Assembly: GCA_023437225.1 (NCBI GenBank)
Contig: JAEZGS010000004.1
Location: forward strand, 23,250-87,249
Length of the DNA stretch: 64,000 nt
Direction: 5' to 3'
From: Bacteroidota bacterium
GTDB lineage: Bacteria > Bacteroidota > Bacteroidia > Chitinophagales > Chitinophagaceae
Below the pieces are notes generated by a model. It did not search any database. It was given only the letters and a program-made list of their open reading frames with translations, and was not told the DNA's origin. Below are positions 27,763 to 37,515 of the stretch, in pieces (positions within the stretch are counted from its first letter, which is position 1; the number at the start of each line of letters is the position of its first letter). Both the position numbers and the translations under genes were made by a program.

Positions 27763-30186
27763 CTACGGACTTTTTCTTGCGGATTCTAATCCGAAATGAT
27801 TGACAGTGCTGATGCTTATGATCGATGGATCATTCCACAACAAGGTTACATCCGCTTGCAAGGGTTGTGGAATTACAGGATATGCGTCGTCTCCATTCGT
27901 ATCAAATTGCTGGTAGCTGCCAACAGAAGGGAAGCGGCCAACCAATTGATCGCCTTTGTAAATATTGAAATGACTGATCCCCGATTCAATGTCTGCATCG
28001 ACCTTCCATGTCATCGAAACGGTAACATTATGACGGCGCTCCATCTTTACACCATAAGGAGCCGGGGGTGGTGTTCGATCAACGATCGTTCCGGTAATTG
28101 AATACTCTCTCCATTTTACAGCCATCAATGAATCCGGCAACCATGCTGCAGATAATTTGTTCCCGGGATACTCCGAAGCACGATATATGTTTAAGCTTGA
28201 TGTGTCCGCCAGCCAGGCGCGACGTTGATCTACCTGTCGCATTAACTTATATCCTTTGTCTTTCCCATCAGGCATGCGTTGTGACATGATCGATTCAAAG
28301 AAAGGTATCGCCAGGTATCTTACGTAGCTAAAATTATGATTCTGATGAGGAGTCAATGTTATAGCAGCATTGCCGCCTGCAGACCTCAATGCCGAGAAGG
28401 TATTTTCTGCCGACTTCCAACAACACGCATCGCCCGCAGTTCCCGCGTGACGTATCATAACCGGTACCTTCGCTGCCCCTTCCGGATAAGTGAACTGGGG
28501 ATCCAGGCCCGGCGAATAGCTGAACAGGGCCATGATGCGTTCAGGATATTTTGTCATCATCGATTGGGCCCAATAGCCACCACCGGAATGTCCCCATAAC
28601 AACCAGGACGCATCGTTCAATTCTTTATGCTTTGAGAAATCACTAACCTCTTTTATTGCTTTGAGTAAGGCATCAGCGCTACCGGATTCCGCATCTTTCC
28701 AATCGTGACAATTGTTTTTTGCATCGTACAGATCAGGCCCGATAACAGCAAGCTTCCATTTCTTTGCGAAGGCCTGATATTGCAGATCGTATGCACTGGA
28801 AATACCTCTTCCTTCCATCGTGCAGCCATGCTGATGAATAAAGATGCCTTCAATTACATCCACATCTTTTGGAATGAACACCGCATAACGAGCAGAATCA
28901 AACTTATACTTTGGATCGCTCTGTGTCAAAACGTAAATGTTTCCATTATCTACCATCCGGTGATCAATGGCAGATGGCTTAGATCCTTGCGCATATAACT
29001 CAGGCACGTCTGAACGAAGTCGCTCAAACATTCTCTTTCCACCAACTTCATTTGGGTGATGATACACCTGCCAGCCATAACTTCCTGTGTAATCCTCCCA
29101 GTACATAGTAGACTTATCAACCTCTTTGCCATCACCAGCCAAAGATGTAGCAAGGTCAAAGCGAGATCCGTCAATGCCTTCATCAGCGCGTACTTTAGCG
29201 ATCAAAGCATTTTCTTTCACCTGTGTACCGCTTTCATTGGCGGGTATGTTGTTTAGTATCGGAATAGAATTTTGCGACCTGATATAAGCAACCAACTCTT
29301 TTAGCTTCTCTTCCGTATTGCCTCCATTCGTACCAATTGTCACCATTACATATTGACTCCTGATATAAGGCAGCTCATTCTTTATGTATTCCAACACCAT
29401 GTCAATGGTTGCGCCACCGCGACCGCTTGACATCGCATTTCCATCAAGACTCTTAATAACCTGCTGGGTCCATGACATGGGAAAATCCTGTGTTGGAAAA
29501 TACCCTTCTGGCTGAGTGATGGAGTCGCCATATAAAAGAAGCTTCACATTATTTTTCAGAGCCTTAACCGTAATTCGTTTGACAAGCATCGAAGTGCCGC
29601 TCTTAAGTCCAAAACAATAATGATCCCATTGCATGCCAACACTGTAGCCCGTTTGAAGCGCACCCTTACCAACACCACCCTGCCCATCATGCACTGCAAC
29701 CAGTTCAGATGACTTTCCTGACTTAAGGTCGACAATGCGAATCTTACTTTGCTGATAGATATGATACACTTCCACCAGGTAATCTCGATCTGCGCGTAAA
29801 AAATCAACTTTCATTTCTTTCAATGGATGAGTTGCAATAGAGATCTTTTTATTGGCAACGTCAACAAATGCATTGAAATCACCTTCACTGCTGCGAAAGA
29901 TAGCTACTGCATCGTTCGAGAATCTTGCGGTGTATTGAACCATCCTCTCTGCAATAGCATAAAATTTATTCAATCGTACTACATTGTTGGTACCCGTGAT
30001 CTTCAGACCTTCACTGCCATAGGTTGCAATGTTATTTGTAGTTAACATTGGTGTAGACTTCACGCCTGCAAGTTTCATGTCGAACAATACAGCATGCGAC
30101 TTATCAACCGCAGATGGGTTTCCATTTGCTATACCAACGGAAAAGAACAGTTTAAGTAGAACAATCACAGGAATGGAGCTCATCAT
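27763..30186 (-). CDS. Secreted double esterase: SGNH/GDSL hydrolase fused to an alpha/beta hydrolase
   Basis: An 807-residue exported protein with four parts. Residues 25-205 form a beta-sandwich of concanavalin type. Residues 213-395 are an SGNH hydrolase (LLLYGDSIT, Ser222; TIGTNGGN; HHPNEVG with His377). Residues about 405-665 are an alpha/beta hydrolase (LLWGHSGGGYWA, Ser534; HQHGC oxyanion-like). A fibronectin III-like end (PPPAPYGVKMERR...) follows. Two different serine-esterase folds in one chain point to removal of acyl groups (for example acetyl or feruloyl) from the same glycan. It is the last gene of the SusCD operon. The substrates are not known. Confidence 0.85.
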   Translation of the reverse strand: MMSSIPVIVLLKLFFSVGIANGNPSAVDKSHAVLFDMKLAGVKSTPMLTTNNIATYGSEGLKITGTNNVVRLNKFYAIAERMVQYTARFSNDAVAIFRSSEGDFNAFVDVANKKISIATHPLKEMKVDFLRADRDYLVEVYHIYQQSKIRIVDLKSGKSSELVAVHDGQGGVGKGALQTGYSVGMQWDHYCFGLKSGTSMLVKRITVKALKNNVKLLLYGDSITQPEGYFPTQDFPMSWTQQVIKSLDGNAMSSGRGGATIDMVLEYIKNELPYIRSQYVMVTIGTNGGNTEEKLKELVAYIRSQNSIPILNNIPANESGTQVKENALIAKVRADEGIDGSRFDLATSLAGDGKEVDKSTMYWEDYTGSYGWQVYHHPNEVGGKRMFERLRSDVPELYAQGSKPSAIDHRMVDNGNIYVLTQSDPKYKFDSARYAVFIPKDVDVIEGIFIHQHGCTMEGRGISSAYDLQYQAFAKKWKLAVIGPDLYDAKNNCHDWKDAESGSADALLKAIKEVSDFSKHKELNDASWLLWGHSGGGYWAQSMMTKYPERIMALFSYSPGLDPQFTYPEGAAKVPVMIRHAGTAGDACCWKSAENTFSALRSAGGNAAITLTPHQNHNFSYVRYLAIPFFESIMSQRMPDGKDKGYKLMRQVDQRRAWLADTSSLNIYRASEYPGNKLSAAWLPDSLMAVKWREYSITGTIVDRTPPPAPYGVKMERRHNVTVSMTWKVDADIESGISHFNIYKGDQLVGRFPSVGSYQQFDTNGDDAYPVIPQPLQADVTLLWNDPSIISISTVNHFGLESARKSP

Positions 30187-30214
30187 GCGCTTTGTTATAA
30201 CAATCTTTTTAGAG

Positions 30215-31840
30215 TTATTCGGCTTTCACCAGGTTAAGTTCATTGATCTTAAAGGATGTCCAGGGCAGACCTGTCTGTGCATACTGGCTTTTTAGATTGT
30301 ACACAAAGCCGATGTAAACTTTCATCGCCTGCGGTACTGTTATACGCATCTCAACAGATTTGTTCTGGTAGTCGACCATATTGGCATAGCTCATCACGTT
30401 GGAAGCCGTGGGAACATTGGAATAGTTTGGCAGCGCATTATCGCTGGTTACCACACCATACACCTGCGCCGGTCCATCGGCACCGCCTGGCAATACCTTC
30501 AATATGTATGCACCAGCTTCAAGGTCTACGGCCTGGAATACTTTACCGTTTTCAACTTCAGGCAGTCCCCAAACAGGCGCAATGAACATGCTGAATGATG
30601 GCCCGAGGTTATCATAAGTAACAACGGCATTCGCGCTATGTGTCCAGCCACTTAACTTCTGCATCCTGAATGCTCCTAATGCGGGAAAAGGATTGGAACC
30701 ATCACCTGTAAAAGGCGCCTTAGCATTGACAAGAGACACCGGTGTGCTGCTCGTATATCCATTGTCTCCACTTACATTCTGAACATTGTAAGCGTCGATC
30801 TCTACGAATCCCGATTGCGTATTACTGCTGACTCTCGTTTCCAAAACAGAGAGCTTTATATATCGGGCAATTGCGGTTTGAGACAAAGGCAACCTCTGAC
30901 GAAAATAGCTTTCAGTTACGTCCGCCTGCAGTGCAGTTGTCCAGTTGACATTGTCGGCACTTAATTCGACTTTTAAGTTTGTGGCACCCCCACCTACACC
31001 CGGAGGGTTAAGAAAATAAAATCCATCAATGTACTTGGGGCTTTCCATATCGATCGTCACCGAATGCGGCAGTGTTGCCGCTGCATCTGAGAGCCAGTAG
31101 CTATCCGGATCATTATCGATCACACTAGCTGGCACGTGTTCAGGATCATTGCCTGAAGCTTCGAGAATCTTCCAGCCCGACTTCTTGAAATCCAGCATCA
31201 ACGCTGTTTTCAGGTCAACGGGTGATGAGTGGAAATCGTCAATGGCCGCAGCCTCTGGTTTGTACAGCGAGAAATAATAATAAGGTTTTGTTGTGTCGAT
31301 GTTATCCACTGCAATCGAATTCGCTGCATTGCTCATGGTAACACTATCATCATTTCCACCCGTGTTCGTATATTTTATTCGAACACCTGTTTCACTTGCA
31401 ACAGCATTGTCGAATTTGAATTCAAGTGAGTTTGCTGAATGAGTAACCTGGTCGACCCATTTTCTTGGTTTCAAACCGCTCTCATAATTGGCCCCATATA
31501 CTTTCACCTTTACCGCACGAGGGTCTGACACCATACCATCACCATTGATGGTAACAACACGTAAAGTATGTTCCTGCTCGTTCAGTTCTTCAACAATTAC
31601 TTTCTGCGGAGCTGAAGCATCCGTTACTGTGAATTCCTTATAGTTGCCACTACCGAAAAATACCTTGCCTTTTATCGCATTGGGAGGCACCGCAAACTCA
31701 ACCTCGGCGCGATTCTTACCGGGATGCGCAGTCAGTCCTTCAACAGCTGCAGGCACATCGGTCTTGTCCTTTTTGCAGCTTACAAAACCAGCTATGATGA
31801 TGATCATCATAGCCAGCATTACATTGAATGTATTTCTCAT
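30215..31840 (-). CDS. Glycan-binding lipoprotein (DUF4998, discoidin, DUF5013)
   Basis: A 541-residue lipoprotein with lipobox IAGFVSC (Cys22). The N-terminal DUF4998 domain covers about residues 33-120 (GLTAHPGKNRAEVEFAVPPN...), then a linker. An F5/8-type-C (discoidin-like) domain lies at about 218-355 (ILEASGNDPEHVPASVIDNDPDSYW), and a DUF5013-like C-terminal beta-sandwich ends with the protein. Proteins of this layout follow SusD in many Bacteroidota loci and act as surface glycan-binding proteins (SusE/F role). It lies 29 bases after the SusD gene. Confidence 0.87.
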   Translation of the reverse strand: MRNTFNVMLAMMIIIIAGFVSCKKDKTDVPAAVEGLTAHPGKNRAEVEFAVPPNAIKGKVFFGSGNYKEFTVTDASAPQKVIVEELNEQEHTLRVVTINGDGMVSDPRAVKVKVYGANYESGLKPRKWVDQVTHSANSLEFKFDNAVASETGVRIKYTNTGGNDDSVTMSNAANSIAVDNIDTTKPYYYFSLYKPEAAAIDDFHSSPVDLKTALMLDFKKSGWKILEASGNDPEHVPASVIDNDPDSYWLSDAAATLPHSVTIDMESPKYIDGFYFLNPPGVGGGATNLKVELSADNVNWTTALQADVTESYFRQRLPLSQTAIARYIKLSVLETRVSSNTQSGFVEIDAYNVQNVSGDNGYTSSTPVSLVNAKAPFTGDGSNPFPALGAFRMQKLSGWTHSANAVVTYDNLGPSFSMFIAPVWGLPEVENGKVFQAVDLEAGAYILKVLPGGADGPAQVYGVVTSDNALPNYSNVPTASNVMSYANMVDYQNKSVEMRITVPQAMKVYIGFVYNLKSQYAQTGLPWTSFKINELNLVKAE

Positions 31841-31869
31841 AGCAAGTCGTTAGTTGTGTGAATTTTGGT

Positions 31870-33651
31870 TTATTGCCATCCCATTGGCTGAGACATTCCG
31901 GTCATCTTCTTCGCATCTTCGAGAGGAATAGGCATCACCAGATACTTATCGGTATAAGATTGATAATCGCGGATCTTCTTTCTCTGGTAGCTGAACTTAC
32001 CATCCGCGCCTTTGGTGATTCGCATGCCTGTAATGAAACGATTCGTTTCGTTCAATATCTTCCAACGACGCTGATCCACGAAACGGTATTGTCCTTCAAG
32101 GCAATATTCAACTCTGCGCTCATTACGGATACGATCGCGCAAGAATTCTTTCGATCCCACAAAATCAGGCACCTCCTGTATTCTTGGCTGCCTTGCTCTT
32201 ACTCTTATCACATTCAATGCTTCCATCGCACCGTTAAGATCACCGGTTTCTACAAGCGCTTCCGCTTTTTGCAGATAGAATTCAGCAAGTCGGAAAAACA
32301 CCCAATGCGTTGGCTCGTGTCCCGAGCTACCACCTGGCCCCCAATATTTGATTTGTTTGTCTTTGCGACTGTAATAACCTGTGCACGAACGTTGTGTTTC
32401 CTGGGAGATGACATCGTTGAAGCCATTGCGACCACCAACAAAAGTTTCTATGATATAAGGCTGCGTACAATTGTAAGGAACTCCATAGTCTGCACCATTG
32501 TAAAGTATGTTCACATAAAAACGTGCGTCACGATTTGCATATGGATCTCCCCCTGGCTGTTCGCTGTATCCAAGTGCTGCTGCAGCCGGGTTTACAGTTA
32601 CGCTTGTCCTGCCCGGATCATTGTAGGTAACAGGCAATGCACCGTTATTCATTTCAAAACAATCCACCAGTTCCTGTGTTGGCGATTCGCCGCAGTTCCA
32701 CATGTGGTTAATAGCAGCATATGGATAGCTACCCACATCAACGCCGTTTGTATTATTGATGTGCGAATTATCGCTCCATGCACGCCAGATGATCTCGCTA
32801 ACGGGTGTTGAAAATGCACCAATGAACAGGTTCTTATAATTATCCATGTTCACCAGTTGATAAGATGGTAATTTGATCACATCATCAGCGGCATCTGCAG
32901 CACGTTGCCATTTGGCTCGATCGTTCTCAGGATTATTTAGCGGACTTGCATTGTATAATAACACACGAGCACGGATGGCATAAGCAATACCATTGTCCAC
33001 GCGCCTTGCATCGGCTGGTGGCTGACGATCAGGAAGAGTCTTTGATTGAATAACATCCATAAGTTCAGATTCGATCTTTGAAGCGATCTCATCATATGTT
33101 GGACGTACCAATTCATTGTAACCGGTATATGTTGCTTCGAACGGTTCTTCGATCCATGGCATTGGTCCATAAAATTCAAGAAGATTCATATAATACCAGC
33201 AACGCAACACTCGTGCTTCTGCGATCCATGTAGCACGCTCCTGGTCTGTTATCGCAGTTGATTGCGGCAGGTACTTGATCGCGTTGTTCGCAAGTCGAAT
33301 ACCACGCCAGAAGTCGGGCCACAACTGCTCACTGGGGGATGTCCACGGCCAGTTGATCACCGGGTTAGATAAAGACAATGAACCATTGTGCCACTCATAA
33401 GCATTATAAGTTGCCGCCCAAAATGCGTTATCAGTAAGCGCTTCAATCGGGCTCATTACGAAAGATATCTGGTCGCGTGCCTGGTAGATCTCGCCATAGG
33501 CTGCATCAATAAGACCCTTTGTGCGTCCATAGTTGCTGAGTACTTTATCAATGGTCGTTTGACCATCCGGTGTCTTTTCCAAAATCTTCTCACAGCCTCC
33601 GATACACAGAAACCCAAACGCTATGATCAAGCTTAAGATTATCCTTTTCAT
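31870..33651 (-). CDS. susD: SusD/RagB-family starch-binding-like outer membrane lipoprotein
   Basis: A SusD/RagB lipoprotein of about 593 residues. I start at the second methionine (MKRIILSLIIAFGFLCIGGC), which gives a proper lipoprotein signal with Cys20 of the mature protein; the ATG at 33660 adds three residues. The TPR-rich body has RNERRVEYCLEGQYRFVDQRRW near the C-terminus and MPIPLEDAKKMTGM at the end, both standard for SusD. It forms the lid of the SusC transporter and binds the glycan at the cell surface. It starts 27 bases after SusC. Confidence 0.95.
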   Translation of the reverse strand: MKRIILSLIIAFGFLCIGGCEKILEKTPDGQTTIDKVLSNYGRTKGLIDAAYGEIYQARDQISFVMSPIEALTDNAFWAATYNAYEWHNGSLSLSNPVINWPWTSPSEQLWPDFWRGIRLANNAIKYLPQSTAITDQERATWIAEARVLRCWYYMNLLEFYGPMPWIEEPFEATYTGYNELVRPTYDEIASKIESELMDVIQSKTLPDRQPPADARRVDNGIAYAIRARVLLYNASPLNNPENDRAKWQRAADAADDVIKLPSYQLVNMDNYKNLFIGAFSTPVSEIIWRAWSDNSHINNTNGVDVGSYPYAAINHMWNCGESPTQELVDCFEMNNGALPVTYNDPGRTSVTVNPAAAALGYSEQPGGDPYANRDARFYVNILYNGADYGVPYNCTQPYIIETFVGGRNGFNDVISQETQRSCTGYYSRKDKQIKYWGPGGSSGHEPTHWVFFRLAEFYLQKAEALVETGDLNGAMEALNVIRVRARQPRIQEVPDFVGSKEFLRDRIRNERRVEYCLEGQYRFVDQRRWKILNETNRFITGMRITKGADGKFSYQRKKIRDYQSYTDKYLVMPIPLEDAKKMTGMSQPMGWQ

Positions 33652-33677
33652 GATTGTCAAAATTTCTCAGTGATGAT

Positions 33678-36600
33678 TTAGAAGGTTACATTAAGCCCAA
33701 AGTTGTAGGCTTTGAATACAGGATACAACAACTCATTATTTTGTTCAGGATCCTGGTATTTTACGGGATACCGGTCGAACGTCAGCAAATTCAAACCATT
33801 TGCATAAAGGCGTACTGCACTTGCTCCTATCTTACCGGCCCATGAATTAGGAAGACTAACACCTACTTCCACATTTCTTAAGCGGATATAGCTTCCATCG
33901 ACGAGCCAGAAGTCGGATACTTTCTTGCTTGCACCACTTCCCGGATCAAGTCGCGGATATGTAATAGGCAAACCAGCATCGTAGCGTTCCTGCGACCATG
34001 CTTGTTTATGCCACTCGTTGAAATTGTTTGTTTCCCAGATGCGCTGACCTACGAGCAGGTAACTTCTGTTAGCAACGCCCTGCCACATCATACTAAAATC
34101 AACTGCTTTGTAGCGAAGACTCATTGCTCCACCGAATGTCCACTCCGGCACTTCCGGATGTCCGATAGGTACCATATCCTGCTCAGTGATCACGCCATCC
34201 CCATTGGCATCTTTATACTTCAGGTCCCCAACTTTCGGAGCGGCGCCAATTCCTGTTTGATCGTACCAGTCTTCGATCTCCTTTTCGGTATTGAAAAATC
34301 CTGCTGTTTCATAGCCGAAGGGCTGTCCAAGCCTGAAGCCGGTAGAGCGTAAACGATATGCATATTCTTCAGGTAACAAAACCTCACTCATGTATATCAC
34401 CTTATTCCGGTTGAATGCACCATTGATTCGAAGATCCATCCGGAAATCGCGATTGAAACTCTTCTGGTATCCTGCAGTAAGTTCGAAACCTCTGTTCTCA
34501 ATTACACCTGCATTGATCTTTGGTATGATACCTGAATTAAACACGCCTCCTGTTCCGAATAATCCTGTTGGCACTAATCCTGTCGCAGAGATGAGGATGT
34601 TGCTGCGTCTTTCATAGAACACATCGGCATCGAAAATGAAATTGTCGAACAATCTTGTCTCCAACCCGATATTGTACTTGTTTGCTTTCTCCCACGAAAG
34701 CTGATCGTTACCGATCTGTGATTCGTAACTGCCATTCCATAATGTGAGGAAGGCGAAGCGTGCACCATTCATATTATCATTACCCACCTGTCCATACGAA
34801 GCACGAAGCTTAGCGAATGTCAACCAGGGCAATGCCTTGTTGACAAAGTCTTCATTGGATGCTACCCATCCCAGGGAGAACGAAGGGAAGAAGCCCATCT
34901 TTTTTCCCGGTGCAAATTGTTCCGAACCATTGTATCCAAAGTTTACTTCTGCAAGATATTTCGCATCGTAACCATAGGTAGCACGACCAACAATACCAAC
35001 ATAGTTATAAGGCAATTCAATGTTGATCGTTCTCTGGTAACGGTTGAACAGGATCATACCGGTAACATCGTGCAGTCCAAAAGAGCGACCGTAATTCAGC
35101 GAAGCATCGATGTTCAATAGATTCCACTGTGATTGTGATTGTCCATCTTTCAATGAGCTGTTTGTATTGGTACCAGTTGGCTCATAAACCACTTTGGTGG
35201 AATCGGCAGGATCTATTTTCGCTTCATACAACTGGAATGTTCTTTGACGAACCTGCTGGTTGATGGCAGTTGCATCATATGAAGCAACCACGCGGGCCGA
35301 CAATCCCCTTGTGATGAAATTCAGTTTCTGTTCAACACCAAGAGTTGCAGTTACCTGGTTGGTCATGGTATTGCGAAAGCCAGATCGATTCAGCATCCCG
35401 TATGGAACGTTGTTGATGTTACCACCTTTCAATGGTGTCGATAATACTTCACCATCCGGCGTAACGTCGTTATGATAATTGCTTGGTGTTTGTATCAGTG
35501 AAGCAATCACAACAGAATAAGCGTTCAAATCGTTCAGGTAGGCACCGTTATCGGGCACTACTACAGGATCATTTTTCTTCTGCATGTAACCACTCACGTT
35601 CAGGAACATCTTCATCGAAGAATTTATATCGATGTCAAAATTCGAACGAAAGTTCACGCGGTTTGCTTTTGACTGAGGATCGTAATTGTATTCAGAAAAT
35701 TTCTCTGTTTTGAAAATACCTTCCTGGAATAAATAACCCACGGTGGTAAAATATTTCATCTTCTCTGTACCACCGCTCACGTTCACGTTTACACGACGCA
35801 TGGGGAAAGATGATTGCATGAACTCCTTCACATAATTTCTTGTAGGATAAAGTTCCTGGAAGTCGCCTAACCTGTAATGATCCAATGCGGCATCATCATA
35901 GATGGCAGGGCGACCGTTTTGAAGTTCTACCTGGTTGCGCAACAATGCATAATCGTATGCATTGGTCATCTCCGGTAATCGTGTAGGTGATTGGAACGAT
36001 TGCTCAATGTTTACATCAATGATAGGCTTACCAACATGACCGCGGCGAGTGGTGATCATGATAACACCATTGGCACCACGCACACCATAAACGGCTGTGG
36101 CAGACGCATCTTTGAGAATTGAAATAGTTTCCACTTCACGCGGATCGAGTGCCATGAAATCGCGCTCAACACCATCAACAAGAATAAGAGGCTGCTGACC
36201 GTTTATTGTACTGCGACCACGGATGTAAAATTCCATCTGCTCACCACCTGGAACACCGGAGCGCTGCAGCACACTCAATCCCGGCAAACGCCCTGCCAGA
36301 GCGATTCCGATGTTAGAAGCGGGTGTTTGTTTAAGGCCTGTTGCATTTATTGTTGAGATCGCAGCAACAACACTCACTTTTTTCTGTCTGCCGTAACCAA
36401 CAACAACTACATCAGACAATTCATTTGCAACTGCGCCAATCTGCACAACGAGAGGACCCGTTCCGGTAACTGTTACTGAAACGGGGCGATAGCCCACATG
36501 GGTAAAAGAAATAACATCATTTGTATTGGCAGAAATGACGAACTCACCGTTCTGTCCTGTTTTAACGGAAGTAGAAGATCCAACCACCTGAACGGTTGCG

Positions 36601-36746
36601 CCACTTATTGGAGCGCTACCCGCTGAATCGATCAGTCTACCTGTAATTGTATTTTGGGCGAAGGTTTGCGTGCTTAGACAACAAGCCACAACAAGAAATA
36701 AGATATAGACGAGTACACGAGACCGCCTCAAGCAATCGTATGGCAT
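33678..36746 (-). CDS. susC: SusC/RagA-family TonB-linked outer membrane transporter
   Basis: A 1022-residue TonB-dependent transporter. The signal peptide ends TFAQ (residue 31). A carboxypeptidase-regulatory-like domain lies at 33-115 (ITGRLIDSAGSAPISGATVQVVG), followed by a TonB-interacting segment with VVVVGYG and the plug (LVDGVERDFMALDPREVETISILKDASATAVYGVRGANGVIMITT). The long beta-barrel closes with YPVFKAYNFGLNVTF. It imports oligosaccharides with the SusD lid. It is the first gene of the second operon, and the candidate operator lies 73 bases upstream. Confidence 0.96.
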   Translation of the reverse strand: MPYDCLRRSRVLVYILFLVVACCLSTQTFAQNTITGRLIDSAGSAPISGATVQVVGSSTSVKTGQNGEFVISANTNDVISFTHVGYRPVSVTVTGTGPLVVQIGAVANELSDVVVVGYGRQKKVSVVAAISTINATGLKQTPASNIGIALAGRLPGLSVLQRSGVPGGEQMEFYIRGRSTINGQQPLILVDGVERDFMALDPREVETISILKDASATAVYGVRGANGVIMITTRRGHVGKPIIDVNIEQSFQSPTRLPEMTNAYDYALLRNQVELQNGRPAIYDDAALDHYRLGDFQELYPTRNYVKEFMQSSFPMRRVNVNVSGGTEKMKYFTTVGYLFQEGIFKTEKFSEYNYDPQSKANRVNFRSNFDIDINSSMKMFLNVSGYMQKKNDPVVVPDNGAYLNDLNAYSVVIASLIQTPSNYHNDVTPDGEVLSTPLKGGNINNVPYGMLNRSGFRNTMTNQVTATLGVEQKLNFITRGLSARVVASYDATAINQQVRQRTFQLYEAKIDPADSTKVVYEPTGTNTNSSLKDGQSQSQWNLLNIDASLNYGRSFGLHDVTGMILFNRYQRTINIELPYNYVGIVGRATYGYDAKYLAEVNFGYNGSEQFAPGKKMGFFPSFSLGWVASNEDFVNKALPWLTFAKLRASYGQVGNDNMNGARFAFLTLWNGSYESQIGNDQLSWEKANKYNIGLETRLFDNFIFDADVFYERRSNILISATGLVPTGLFGTGGVFNSGIIPKINAGVIENRGFELTAGYQKSFNRDFRMDLRINGAFNRNKVIYMSEVLLPEEYAYRLRSTGFRLGQPFGYETAGFFNTEKEIEDWYDQTGIGAAPKVGDLKYKDANGDGVITEQDMVPIGHPEVPEWTFGGAMSLRYKAVDFSMMWQGVANRSYLLVGQRIWETNNFNEWHKQAWSQERYDAGLPITYPRLDPGSGASKKVSDFWLVDGSYIRLRNVEVGVSLPNSWAGKIGASAVRLYANGLNLLTFDRYPVKYQDPEQNNELLYPVFKAYNFGLNVTF

Positions 36747-36818
36747 AGGTTAAAAGTTAGTCGATGGTTAATCAGAATCCAGTAATCAGGTTCAATTTAT
36801 AAGACTATTTTTTGTTTC

Positions 36819-36829
36819 GTGACCTGAGC
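36819..36829. promoter_or_regulatory. Candidate PUL operator, copy 2 (SusCD operon)
   Basis: GTGACCTGAGC, identical to the word at 26617-26627 and at nearly the same distance from the start codon it precedes (73-83 bases). Just beside it TTTGTTTC matches the degenerate element upstream of the DUF1593 gene. Confidence 0.5.
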
Positions 36830-36871
36830 TATACTGAAAGAGAAAAAATTTTTGAGAAAGAAATTTTTAAT

Positions 36872-36905
36872 AAAATAAAAAGCCCCGCATGAAATCATGC
36901 AGGGC
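36872..36905 (-). terminator. Intrinsic terminator of the 37413-36928 lipoprotein gene
   Basis: A stem of GCCCcGCATGA pairs with TCATGCaGGGC (one C/A mismatch) around a two-base loop; on the minus strand a long T-rich tract follows. It lies 23 bases after the stop at 36928 and separates the lipoprotein gene from the SusC promoter region. Confidence 0.75.
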
Positions 36906-36927
36906 CTCATTACACATTTAAGTAAAA

Positions 36928-37413
36928 TTAATGTCTGTTGTCTTTGTTGTCGTCATCGACCGCATCCTTCACTTTATCACCTGCCTTCTCACCAGCATTA
37001 CCAATTGCTCTTCCCGCATCTCTTACACCTTCCTTGGTTGCATCCCAGGCATTCTCAACAGCGTTACCTGCTTTGTCGAAGAACCGGCCAGTTTTCGTTA
37101 CCACTTCATTGTCATCCAGTTTTACTTCCTTGCCTTCCTTCTTAACAGTACCATCCTTGTACACTACAACACCGTTATCGAGTTCTACATCCTTATCAGA
37201 TGCAACCCATTCGCCATTCCGATACACATGCACCTTTTTTTCGCGATAGGTAACATCACCTTCCTCAGGCATATAAGTTGTGGTGGTTGTGGTGGTAGTG
37301 GTAGTGGTGTCTACACTGTTTGTCGAAACGTCTGACGATGTGGAAGTTTCGGTTTCGTTGTTACATGCAGCAAATGAAGCTGCAGCTAATGCAATAATCA
37401 GGATCCTTTTCAT
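36928..37413 (-). CDS. Lipoprotein with polythreonine linker
   Basis: A 161-residue lipoprotein: signal with lipobox SFAAC (Cys16), then a Ser/Thr-rich linker holding eleven consecutive threonines. A middle domain has two short repeats of the kind V.VY.(N/D)G..V, as in RNGEWVASDKDVELDNGVVVYKDGTVKKEGKEV. A helical tail (AWDATKEGVRDAGRAIGNAGEKAGDKVKDA) resembles YtxH or apolipoprotein-like amphipathic helices. It is probably a cell-envelope stress or structural protein. The function is not known. Confidence 0.75.
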   Translation of the reverse strand: MKRILIIALAAASFAACNNETETSTSSDVSTNSVDTTTTTTTTTTTYMPEEGDVTYREKKVHVYRNGEWVASDKDVELDNGVVVYKDGTVKKEGKEVKLDDNEVVTKTGRFFDKAGNAVENAWDATKEGVRDAGRAIGNAGEKAGDKVKDAVDDDNKDNRH

Positions 37414-37515
37414 AGTTTCTCATTTTTAATTGAGTACCACTGAAATAGTTTAAATGCTACTGCTATTTGTGGCACATAATAATGAGAAAGAATAAAATAC
37501 TGTGCCAAAGCACCG

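Noticed and set aside
31858..32811. 317-residue plus-strand frame
   Set aside because: It lies wholly antisense to the SusD gene and shows no recognisable domain; it is a coding shadow.
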